DNA of 64,000 bases. It comes from Cardinalis cardinalis (Eukaryota > Chordata > Aves > Passeriformes > Cardinalidae). The stretch spans positions 527,614 through 591,613 of the forward strand of contig JACDOX010000335.1 in NCBI GenBank assembly GCA_014549065.1, in the 5' to 3' direction. Under the pieces are notes generated by a model, which made no database searches, was not told the origin of the DNA, and was given only the letters and a program-made list of their open reading frames with translations. The position numbers and the translations under genes are program-made. This document shows, piece after piece, positions 34,348 through 45,929 of this stretch. How positions within the stretch are numbered: the stretch's first letter is position 1; the number at the start of each line of letters is the position of its first letter.

Positions 34348-37300
34348 TACTTTACATTCCCTGTGATTATTGTCCTATTTTAGTTGTGCTGTTGTGAATC
34401 ATAAATAATGCCTTTTAGCTTCATACTATTGCTTGCAGCTGGTATTTAATAAAGATAAAGCCTTTTCAATTTTAGGCATCTGATGCTAGGTTTTGTGCAG
34501 CCACATAGCCTGCTGATTTAAACCACAAGTAAAGAAATCCCTATTGTATAACTGTTGAACTGAGTGACTTCTACATTTACCTGATAATAATTTTTGAAGT
34601 TAAGATGATTTTATGCTCTCTGATTTGTTTCCAATCAATTGTTTTTAAAGAAAAAGAGGAATATTTTTTGAATCATGAATAAAAGTCAATAAGTATTCCA
34701 GTCTGTGCACAAAAATACACTTAAAAGACAGAAAATTACTTTATCTTCTCAAAACAAGAGAAAATGTTTAAATGTCCCAAAGACAAAGGAAACTTAAAAT
34801 TTTTTTCTAAAAAAATTCTTATGACAAAACCCTCATTATATAAAAGCATTGATTTCTATTTGAGGAACTCTGGTTTTGATTCCACTTTTTTGAGAGACAG
34901 GGAAGAAATAAATCTTCATTCTTACTCATCAGGAAACATTATTATATAAATCTTATTCTCATTGTTGTTTAAAATAGCAGTGTACCTGCACTTAAAGCAA
35001 ATTCAGATTTACACCCTAAGAATTCTGTATTGAAAAATACTTTTTAAGGTCCCAGTACTGCAAAATTGCTACCTTGGTAGTTTTAAGTAGATGTAGTTAT
35101 GGGTACCATTATCAGCAGAACTATGACAAGGGTTTGTGTCAGAAACAACTAGTTTTATTAAGTAATGATATACAGCATAGAAAATAACTTTGTAGAATAG
35201 CTTTGCCTTTAAAATATTAAATACTCTTTTTAAAATAAAAGGTGTAGAATTAATGTTTTCCTGCATGTACACTAGGTTTGCAATGAAGACTTCCATGCGA
35301 TTTGAAGCAGGTAACTTAGTTTCTGCGAAATATTTATACTCAAAGCCTAACAATCATTTTTACATTATTTTTTTTAACCCCAGGAGCAACTTAGAGACAG
35401 TTTAGATCTAATATAGTGCTTATAACTGAGATTTTTTTCTAAGAACACATCAGAGAGTATTCTGCCTCTACAGGCTGTTGGCAGTGATTCTGCTTTCCTG
35501 GCACTTTTTTTCAGGCCCAAAACATCATGACCAAATTAACTACCACCGACAAGATACTTTTGTGTATTTTAGTAGCACTAAACTGACTCAGTGGTGATCT
35601 ATTTGCAATAGTAACAGTGTGCCTAAGATTGCAAAAAGTATCTTTTTAAGTTCTGGGCATGAAAAAATCTCTCATTTTAATTGATGGTATGCTAGAGGCA
35701 GATAAATATCTCCCTATAATATCTATGAAAGTTGGGAATGCCCTTTTATATCCAGAATATATATTTTAAGTATCAAACCCAGAGTGAAAATAATATTTTT
35801 TTTAATCTTCTTGAAGTTATTAATTATCTGTATTTTTTTTCTCTTGGTAAAATACATTGTAGCTTGATTATCTGAGAATATTTACAGATATATCCATATC
35901 ATCATTACTGACATTTTAAAGCATCTTCTCCAAAAGGTTAATTGTGTTCTGAGAGCTTTTTAATATTTCTGCCACTTTTGTTGTTTTTGAAGAGAATGCT
36001 ACTTGAAATCGTCTCCCTAAAACTGTGGAATTGTCACATAAAAAAAGAACTTCATTATTTTGAATTAAATCTGACTTATGATGTAACCTATTGTGTAGAC
36101 ATTATTCAAACACTTCCAATTTTTGGAGAAAAAATGCAGAACTTCTCTTGATGGAGCACAAATCTACTTTTATTTGCATTTGTTAAGCACAGCACATATT
36201 TTTCTGCAGCAATATACATATAAAGTCTGTCTTGAACTTGATAATTGTAAACCTTACCTATTTTCTGTCAGCACAACAGTGTGTTTTCTCAGCTGTCAGG
36301 ATATGTATTTGAAACATACTCAGATAAAAGAAAATCCTCCCAGAAATATTTTCTTTCTTGTAGAAGAGAAAGCTGAAACACAAAGTTTAAGTGACAAGGA
36401 TGAGAGTAGGAAGAAGAATAAGAAAAACCTATGTGCTCTAGGGGAGAAATAGAAAGTACAGGTTCAAACCACCTTTTTCTTTTCTGATTTGGCCCCTGAT
36501 GTGACTCAGAAGAAACCAGAGTTCTTACTTTAGAAGTTGAACCAGAGTTCAACTTTTAGAATTCCTCTTTAAATTTTGGTGCCCATATTGAGACAGTAAG
36601 GTCGCTCATAGTTTTTGAAAATAAGGTCTCATGGGTTCCAGAAGCAGTGCTGACCTGAATCGTGAAGTCCTTTGAAAATATTCTGGTTATTTTGATGCAT
36701 TAGGCTTAGTAGAATTTGCTGTACTAAAAAATAACTTGAATTTACACTTCCCTTTATTGATAAAAAATCACTGAAATTCAAACAAAAATTTGTGGTAATT
36801 CGTCAAAGAAAGTGAAGAAAAAGACAAGGAAGACATGCTTCTGTGTGATGAAAAATGTATATCAGATCAGAAGTAAAGAATGTGAGTGTAAATTTTGCAG
36901 GTCTGTTTGTATGCATCAGTGCACAAGACAGCCTGGAGGGCATTTACCCCAAATAGATCATGTTAAAGTCAATTAAACCATCATCCAACAGTAACTTGGA
37001 AATTACAAAGAAATTTTTTAATAAAAAAAAGACTCAGATGGAAAAGTGTAAAAATTTATATCAGGAAATAGAGTCTTCAGAGTGCAATAGTCAATACTTG
37101 GTATGACATCGCCAGAAGACCCCACGTTACTCTGCCTTATCCAGAGAGAGACAAGTTCCCATTGAATGCCACAAGTTCCCACAAAGACTGCACTCTGCTA
37201 CTTACTTTTCTCATTCTCTTCCTCATCTCTGCTGTTTCCTGGCCACTGCCACCAAGGGTGTCATCAAACATCACATCCTCAGCTAGTTCTTTCTTTCTAG

Positions 37301-40300
37301 GTATGGAGTTTTTCCTGGCACTCTCAGTATTTTTGATTGGTGGCATTCCACCATGTATTCCCTTTAGAAGATGTTGGAAGGAATAAAACACCTCAAAGAA
37401 TAAGAGTTATAGGAGATTCTTGAAACACCAATGAAGAGAAGGAAAAACAAGCAAATATATAGCTGGCTTCTCTTAAAGATGTAATAACTAAAATTCCTTT
37501 GGATCAATTTCCTGATCTGAACAGTTACCTATTTTCTGCTCTATCAAAACTCCAGCACTTGGAGCAGAGATTTGGACAGTGGCTTCTAAGAATATTGTGG
37601 CAACATGTCTTGATCTTCCCTTCTTTTTTAACCAGCTTTCCTCTGAGATTGCATTGCAAAAATCAAGACACTTTTATAGACGGCTCAACTAAGACATGTT
37701 ACACTCTCATCCAGGGCTATGATGAAGCCTCTATGATGAACCTCTATGATGAAAAGAGGTCATAGAGGCAGAGCATGCTGGCAGGATATTGAAACTGCCA
37801 ACAGGTTTTCTGGGCATCTCCAGGCATAGGTAAGTGTCCTGCTGAAATAGCAGTCAGTTCTGTAACTGTGAGCATAATATGGGAAAAGAATAAACTGAAG
37901 CTTAGCAGAAAAAACTTTAGTACAGTTTTGGAGATTGCTCTAAAGACAGAATAGGAACAGAAGGGACAAGAAGGATTAAGTCTGAGGAGAAGTATAGAAG
38001 TTTTTTTGCTATTGTAGTTTACTTGTATCATATGTCTTGTCTCATGCCCTTTTGTTACCATTCTGTTTCCCACATCCAGTGCTTGGAAACCATTCTCAAC
38101 CATCACCCCTGAATGACTGATCTTTATGGGCGGTTTTTTGGCTGACTTTTCACTTGGAGTGACTCCTTGCTGTGCTGTATAGTGCAGTGTGATGACTCTT
38201 GAAAAATGAGAAAAATCTAATGATTCTACTTGGGAAGTAGTGAAAAGCTTAGCTCCTAGAGAAAATGAAACCATGGCAGGTAGAGACTGATTAAAAATGA
38301 AAAACAAGATTGTGAGAGGATTTGAACTCTACTGGAGCCGTAATGTGAGCATTTGTGGACAAAACAATTACCAGACTTTTCCAAATGTTCTCCAAATATT
38401 CTCACAGCCCACTCTTGCCAACTGTCTTCTTTCTCAGTATCACAGCAATAAGACAGCTGAAAGTGTAAAAGTTAAATTCAGGCAGTCTTACTTTCAAGAC
38501 CCTTTATATTTTCTTCTGTTCTTGACAGAGAGGGACTCTCCTGCTGGTTCAGATTCTCTGGAGTAACAGTTGTCTTTTAATATTAAGTACTAAACCAGAA
38601 AAACAGGGGTCTCCAAGCACTGTCATATGCATTCACTTCAGTAAAAAGAAGTTTCCAGCTTGTATTATGCTTTTTCTGTCTTTCAAACTACATTAATTTC
38701 TCACTTTCTAGAAACTGCATTGTTTTGACCTGCCATAGTTGCATAAAACAGCTCAGTTGATGTCCCCTGAAGGAAAAAAGGTCTCACTGGAGGGATTTCT
38801 ACCTTTTCTAAATCTATATTGAAAATGGACTCTACCTGCCATGCTCATTGTTAATACTTTTGGAGAAGAAATTGAGACATTCTGAGAAGGAAGCATATAT
38901 TATTTAAGCAGTTAGATGGCTTTTTGCAAAACTGGCTTGCACTGGCAGCTGCTTTGAATACACAAAGACTCTTCTTGTGGTTCTACCTAGTGAGAGAAAA
39001 AATCAACTTTTCAGAAAGGAAAAGAAAATCGTACAGAGAGTGTGAAACGCAGAAAAGCAGAATGTCAAATAATTGATAAATAAATGAGGAAAGAAAGACA
39101 ATGGCTGTCTTTTCAAGGAATGTCTGTGACCAAATGAAGTAGACATCATAATTTGTGTTCGACTGTTGTTTGCCTTGTGGGGGAAATGACCCTTCAGTTT
39201 GTTGTAGGACTGAAGCCCTGAGGCGCTCCTACAGTCAGATTTCAGGACTCAGCTGATAGCTACATGTAAGGGAAGGGAGAAAGGCACCATTCAGTTACCC
39301 AGCTCTGTCACTTCTGATGGTGTCTACAAAGGCAATACCTCTGAAGTATTTCTGAATTACTTTTGTAGTCTGCAGTGCATCACCTTTGAGCATAGCCTTG
39401 AGGTATCTGTGAAGATGTTGCTCTGGTTTATCAACAGAGGGAGGAAGCCAGGAAAATAAATGCCTTGACATGCCTATTTATGTGTGTACAGTTAGCAAAA
39501 AGAGAGATGCTTAACTAGTGTTTCACAAAGAGCTTTTAATAGACCAACTCATATTGGCTGAAATATTTCTTAGTAACGACAAACTATTTTTGTTATCTAG
39601 AGAATGATTAAGAGAAAGGACATTGAGCAATATTCCTGAAACACATCTTTGTAAGTAACTCCTTGACTCAGTCAAAGCAACTGAGAGCTGGAATAACTGC
39701 TTGCACAGTTATTATTCAAGATTTTAGGTATTGTCATGGTACCATGAAATGTTGAATTTTTTTAATTGCAAACGTTAAAATGTACGTGTTTTAAAGCACT
39801 TTTTAGGTAGGAAAATATAAATCTAGAGAACTAATGGAAAATTTTATATAGGTATTTATGTTTTAATACCATACCCCACTATGCCTATAAAATATTCTTC
39901 TTCATCTTCATCTCAAAAATGCAATGAAAGACCTGTTGCTTAAACCAACATGAAGACTTTTTGCCCTTGGAGATGCATATTGATGAATATAACAGCTCTA
40001 CTTCTTCAGAAGATAAGAAACTTGATATTGTGCTGCATTTTAAGGGTCTGAAATACGACGTGTTCACTCTGGAATTGATTATTGTGGATTTGATTTAGAT
40101 ATCCTGGAGAGAAGGTGATTTGAAAGTTTGATTAATTAAATGAATCCATAGTTTGTCACCAAAGAATGACAAACTTTTTTATTAAATTGGTTTTCTCCTG
40201 CCTTCATTAGAATTTTATTTCCACACTGTTCCTACTCATTAAAAAAATGATGATATAAAAAAGTAAGTGTGCTGTTTATTTTTCATTTGTCCCACCTTTA

Positions 40301-41340
40301 TTCTTTTGTTGAAAATCTTTTCAGTGAATGAAGGAGTGTCTAATAACTGTAAGACTTAGAAAATTCATGTTATTTACTAATCAGAAGAGACCTGGTTGTG
40401 GACTAGATAACTTTGTTTCTAGTTTTACAACTTGCCTGACACTTAATCTTAGCGGGGGTCTTATTATTTCTCTCTTCCTATTTGTCCTTTTGCCTTTGAA
40501 GTGGGAATAATGACACTGGCAATCTTTAGAAAATGTTGTGGCATAAGCGGATAAGAAGGAATGTGGTGGAGTTAGGTGATATTTTTAAACATAATGCCAT
40601 CAGATCCCAGCCTGCACAACTAAACCTCTGTGCTTCATCTTTGATGCAAGACTAAGAAGTTATCAGCACCACAGGAGCTTGGCTCTTTTTTGTATTGTTC
40701 TCATCCAGAAAGTTTTTAAACGTAAAAGACTGAGAAAATATGTGCTCAAATTTTCTTCATATGTTTACCTTTTACTTTATACTTTTTCCCAGGGACACTA
40801 AGAATAAAATGTACACCAAATTTTCATCTTCAGAAACTAAATAGCCAAAATCTTGAACTAAATGCAAGAGCAATAAATAAAATTTAAGCTTGGCAGCATA
40901 GGTTGCTGCTTTGTAACCTGAAATGTAAGAATATGCATAATATGCATAATATTAATGTGTATTAATAGCAATATACAAGTATATTTTAAAATATGTGTGA
41001 AACTTTTTCTTTAATGCCCCCTAGCAACTTCTATGGAATAAAGACAAGTGAGAACAGATGCTTGCTAGCAGTTGTCATCAGACTTAACATTTGGTGTACA
41101 GAAACCAGATTACATGGTCCAGCTGTAGATTATTATTTTTTCTATCTAATGTTCTGAGTTCTTTCCTTAACCATGAAGTTACATATTTGTCCAAAGTGCA
41201 ATATTGGAACAAAGGGCATATGGCCTGAATCACCGTATAGAATGACCAAAGCTGAGAAAGTTTGTAAGTTATTATAAGACTAAGTACAGGGGAAAAAAGG
41301 AAAGAAAAGAGGGGAAGGGCAGGGAGAGCACATGACATGA
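34348..41340. other. Long AT-rich stretch without a recognisable gene
   Basis: Seven kilobases with no transposon or exon that I recognise. The longest frame is 187 codons on the minus strand at 37744-38307, with no known domain and an untypical composition. The next is 109 codons at 36123-36452 (plus). A small cluster of tandem and inverted CCTCTATGA motifs lies at 37714-37770. Some 300-bp patches, such as 37110-37390, are slightly richer in G and C. Confidence 0.45.
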
Positions 41341-41575
41341 NNNNNNNNNNNNNNNNNNNNNNNNNNNNNNNNNNNNNNNNNNNNNNNNNNNNNNNNNNNN
41401 NNNNNNNNNNNNNNNNNNNNNNNNNNNNNNNNNNNNNNNNNNNNNNNNNNNNNNNNNNNNNNNNNNNNNNNNNNNNNNNNNNNNNNNNNNNNNNNNNNNN
41501 NNNNNNNNNNNNNNNNNNNNNNNNNNNNNNNNNNNNNNNNNNNNNNNNNNNNNNNNNNNNNNNNNNNNNNNNNNN
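41341..41575. other. Assembly gap (235 N)
   Basis: 235 unresolved bases. The right edge is inside a GAGAG array, and the left edge follows purine-rich sequence, so the missing part probably includes more of the same repeat. Confidence 0.99.
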
Positions 41576-41642
41576 GAGAGGAGAGGAGAGGAGAGGAGAG
41601 GAGAGGAGAGGAGAGGAGAGGAGAGGAGAGGAGAGGAGAGGA
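41576..41642 (+). repeat. (GAGAG)n pentanucleotide array at the gap edge
   Basis: About 13 perfect 5-bp units. It is cut off on the left by the assembly gap, so its true length is unknown. Strict purine on one strand. Confidence 0.97.
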
Positions 41643-41774
41643 ATGGATGCAAAAAAAAACCTCTCAAACTCTTATTTGTCATCATCTAACTGATACTTAT
41701 TATCTGAGATCCAACCAGTTCCAGAGCAAGGGCAACTGCAGCGAAATTCCCCTCCCACGTTTTATTGCCAAGTG

Positions 41775-41899
41775 TGATATGATAGGAGATGATGTGATAT
41801 GATATGATGATATGATTATGGTTATAGTTATGATATGATATGATATGATATGATATGATATGATATGATATGATATGATATGATATGATATGATATGAT
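41775..41899 (+). repeat. (TGATA)n pentanucleotide array
   Basis: Irregular units occur from 41775, then a perfect run from about 41831 to 41898 (13-14 copies). It adjoins, and probably lies inside, the minus-strand LTR to its right. The expected LTR sequence at this point contains a CATATGACRTCATG-like motif, from which such units could have grown. Confidence 0.95.
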
Positions 41900-42144
41900 G
41901 TGAAATATGGTGGGTTGGTGCCAGCTGTCCCAGCCATGTCCCCTCCCAGTTCCTTGTGCAGCCCCAGACCCCTCATTGGTGAGTGGAGTGAGGAGCAGAA
42001 AAGGCCTTTTCTCTGCATAAGTGCTTCTCAGCTGTGACTAAAACATCCCTGTGATTTTGATGCTGTTTTCATCACAAATCCTAAATATTTCCCCATAAAA
42101 GCTACTATGAAGAAAACTACCTCTAGCACAGCTAAACCAGTACA
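41900..42144 (-). mobile_element. ERVL-type LTR, 5' part (minus strand)
   Basis: Read on the minus strand from 42144 the block starts TGTACTGGTTTAGC. It continues with TTTTCTTCATAGTAGCT, GATTTGTGATGAAAACAGC, AAGGCCTTTTCTGCTCC and GGGACAGCTGGCACC, which parallel the head of the LTR at 25237-25836. The sequence then runs into the TGATA array. The 3' part of the LTR is either beyond the array (41643-41774, which includes an AATAAAA on the minus strand near 41766-41760) or lost in the gap. I could not find the terminal CA or a target-site duplication. Confidence 0.75.
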
Positions 42145-45100
42145 AAAAGATTTATTTCCTAGGTTCCTGCCTTATAGGAAAGAAACCAATATTGGCTTTA
42201 AAAGACAGAAAAGAAGTAAACAGGAAAGAAATAACTCAATTAAAAATTATAAATGCAAGGAATTTATATTCTATCTTCCCCTTTAATTATTGCTATCATA
42301 CACATTTGCACAAGAACTCAAGTTCTCTCCCTCTCTTTGCTGATAATACAGGCCATGAAAAGATTATATGCCTCGAACAAAATTTCCAGCACAAAAATGC
42401 AAGGACGTAGCAATAACTAAGAGCAAAGTAGTTGACATGGCAACAGCAAATAGCCAGAAGATCTTGTGCAGTCTCTCAAGATGGAAAAGTTTCATTTTCC
42501 TCACTAAGGGAAGAAAGAAAAAATGTCTCTAACTTTAGATATTTTGTTACATTCTAATACAAAAAATTGAATTGCCTCATGGCCTGTTTTAGAATTAGCA
42601 GGGAATTATAATGAAGAGCAGTGCTCACACTGTAAATGAAAAATTATTTACTTAGTGGCTATGTTCATTACCATGGTTTCCTGTTGACTTAAGGTATTTG
42701 AGATATTATATTTGCCTCAGTCTCTAAGGATATATGGATAGGCAATGATAGATGAAGGTATTAGTCTTCTATGCAGCCTCAAAATAACACTTACTGGACC
42801 ATTCTGTATTGTGCACATTTCTCACAGTAATACATTAAGGATTAAAAAATACCTTGCAAATATGAAAAAATGCTGTTTAATTCATTTCCTGTCTGTATGT
42901 AAAATTTGAAAGTCTACTCCTGAATAATATGTATAAATTTTACTGTATTAAAACAAGCTTCCTTTGACATGAATAAAAGAGTAATCTTAGAATGTCTTTA
43001 AATTGATCTCAATTGCCATCTTTTGCCATAATTGAAAACGTTTACTCATAAAATGTCTCCCTTTTTATTTAATTAATCTGCAAATTAAGATTCAACAAAA
43101 ATATTTTAGTAACCCAAGGAAAATCATTACCTACTCCATGTTCTGATGTGTAGTACTTTCCTTTAAGCTTGATCCAAGTCCCACTGAACCTAGTGTGATA
43201 CAGTGGATTAAGAGTTTGCTAAATAGTTCTATTGATTCCTGAAATGTTGAAGTTCATCATTAGTGAAAATAGTATCTTAGACAGACTCCTGAATTTAAAT
43301 AACATCGTCATGGGTAAAAAGCCTGCAAGGGACATACAAATGTACTTATCTTCCTGGTTTTGCAGTTACATTGTGTTTTAGTTATATTTTTTAATTGTAG
43401 AAAGAAACTACGTCCTTGCCTGTTGTTGTTGTACCTTTTTCTACTCAGGGAAGTAATTGTTAGTAATTGTCATTCTAGCCCAGTTTCCTCTTTTAACCAG
43501 GTGCAGTTGGGGTTTACTCCCCCCATTTTTTATGAAGTAAGTTAGCCATTATCGCTAACTGCATTATAAAACTGGCTTTGAGAAAACTAAAACACACTCC
43601 AGAACAGACAGGAATATTGTATATTATGCAAAAATATGGCAGATAACAGTTTTATGTTTTTGCAATACAATTAATGAAGACTAAAAAATTCAAACCATTT
43701 GAGTGAAACATAATTTCAGGAAGACTAGCAATTCATGAATTTTCTACTGCTGTCACTATTGTATGCTTTGTTCACTTCTGTTGTTTCTGACAAGGATGAT
43801 TTCTAGACAGGTATTGGGAGACCCAATATGTCCTGAATAGAATATCTTCTCCTGACTATGTAATATTAATTCTTTTTCAGTGAGAAATACCACAAAATCA
43901 GGAGACATTGTTCTCACTGAGCAATGCCTTGCCACATTTTAGCAGAGAGATTTGTCCATTTCCATGTATGGATGAACTCTGTTTTGCCCATATTTGAATG
44001 CTCATAGGAGTGGGAGCTTCTGAATGTGTAAGACCTGTATTTTCATAAAAATTATGTTTTTTGGAATAGATGGCAATGGACCTTCTGAAAATCAAACACA
44101 GGTTGTCCATGTAGTTGCATTTTTTAACCTTACTGGAAATTTTTTTACCTGAATTCTAATGGTGATTTAGTAGTTCTTACATTATAGTGTCTATATAAAT
44201 AATTCTAGTTATTCATATGTATATAATTATGTAAATATATTAATTATGTATAACTTTTGGCATTTATATTCACTACTCTACTATTTGGTGCTCAAAACAA
44301 AGTTGATTTTGACAGCTACTGACTGCCAATTTTTCTTCCAAATTCTTCCAAGTGCTTGGCTAGAACCAAAAATTCTTATCTATACCTTTTTCTCCTATCT
44401 TGTCCTCTCCTTTTCTCTACTCTCCTCCCTTCGTATCTCCTTCTCTTTTCTTCTTGTTAATAAATTAATACTTCATTCTCCCATGAGAAGCTAATTTTAT
44501 TAAAATAGATATTTTGAAATTCAAGATAAAATAAATCTGTGTAATTCTTTTAAGTCTGATATCTAAATAGAAAGATTATTTTACAAATGCTTTTAGAAAT
44601 GGCCAAAGTAATTCTCAGTAATATCTAATGCTAGTATTGAAATTGCTACAAAATGGAGCAAAAATTATTAAAAGTAAGACTTAAAAAGAAACACCTGTCC
44701 ATAGTGGTCCTCCAATGACATGCTGTGATGTAGGAAATTTTTGTTCATCATAAAGAGATCAGTGATCCGTCTCTTGTTCAGAAACTTCTTGAAAGAAATT
44801 GCTGTCTTATGAATTTGGCAAGTTTCATCTCTTATCTGAAAGAGGATCTCTAACATCAGAGCTCAATGCTGCTACTTCATACTTCTTCCTAAGGATTAAA
44901 GGGTCAGCCCCACTGAGCTTCAGTTTTAGCAGTCACTGGCACCTGAAGTCTAGGAGCTACTATTGGCATTTAAAAGATATCATGGTAGGTTGCTATTTTT
45001 ACAATTAAACAGATGAGATAATATTTTTTTTTATTTTCATAACTCTTCGCTATCTAGAATTTGCAGAAATTTCATACAAAAATGAAAATCTTAAAATATA

Positions 45101-45929
45101 TATTACATGGTCTTTGGAGGACAAGTTGATTCTTACCAGGGTTTTAGTTGTACATCCAGGGAAAATAGCACTTTTGTGCAATATCTCCATTCCTATGGAG
45201 CGTGCTTCAAAGCAAAATCCTCCCTGTCAGGAGACACACATGGATCCATCATAACTCTGTGAGTGCACCACATCTATAAAGGCCATCCTGAGCATTGTGA
45301 AATTCTATGTGCTTCTATGGCAACAAGAAACAAATTGAAGCAGCCTTTATATAGTCCCAATTACAACTGCCTGAAAATGGGAGTACAAAATAATCCTATG
45401 GAAGAAGAAAATCTTACAAGATATTGATGGGCCACCACCATGACAGGATTCCACCTTCCAATTTGATAAAATGATTTTTAGCCACAATTTCTGGCTGGTC
45501 CCTTAGAAACCATGACTCTGACATCACCTGTGAGATCTTTTCCTTTCCTATCTCTTCAAGACAGCTTCACTCCTTTCATCTCAGAAAAAGATTCAGTCAG
45601 AGCGAAGCTGTTTGTGACTCTAATGAATAGTTTCCTTAGACCACTATTAACAAAGTTAAAGAAGGATCCTATGACAGCTGCAGACAGGTCTGTATTTTTC
45701 GGTGGGCCTGGCCAGTAAGTGGTGTAGAGATTAAACAGCTCAAAAAATTGTCCTTCTGTAGACTGCGCTTTTCACGTCTTTTTATTTAATCGAGAAAATT
45801 CTATATGTTAGGAATAGTGTACTTGCACAAGTGTTCTCTCAGAACATCAGAAGAATGGGACCACTCATAAAAATCTACTACAGTGCTCTGTGTACAGACT
45901 GAAGTGACCAGTGCAGTGCTTTGTCGTGC
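42145..45929. other. AT-rich unique DNA, no gene seen
   Basis: No frame above 82 codons and no recognised repeat. Confidence 0.5.

Noticed and set aside
37137..37391. Possible exon on the minus strand (84 codons) next to a TTTCTAG motif
   Set aside because: No recognisable protein, and splice-like motifs of this quality are frequent by chance.
41272..41693. Frames of 137 and 118 codons on both strands
   Set aside because: They run through the assembly gap and the GAGAG array, so most residues are unknown.
41686..42018. 110-codon minus frame with Ile-Ser-Tyr-His repeats
   Set aside because: It translates the TGATA array and LTR sequence and is not a gene.
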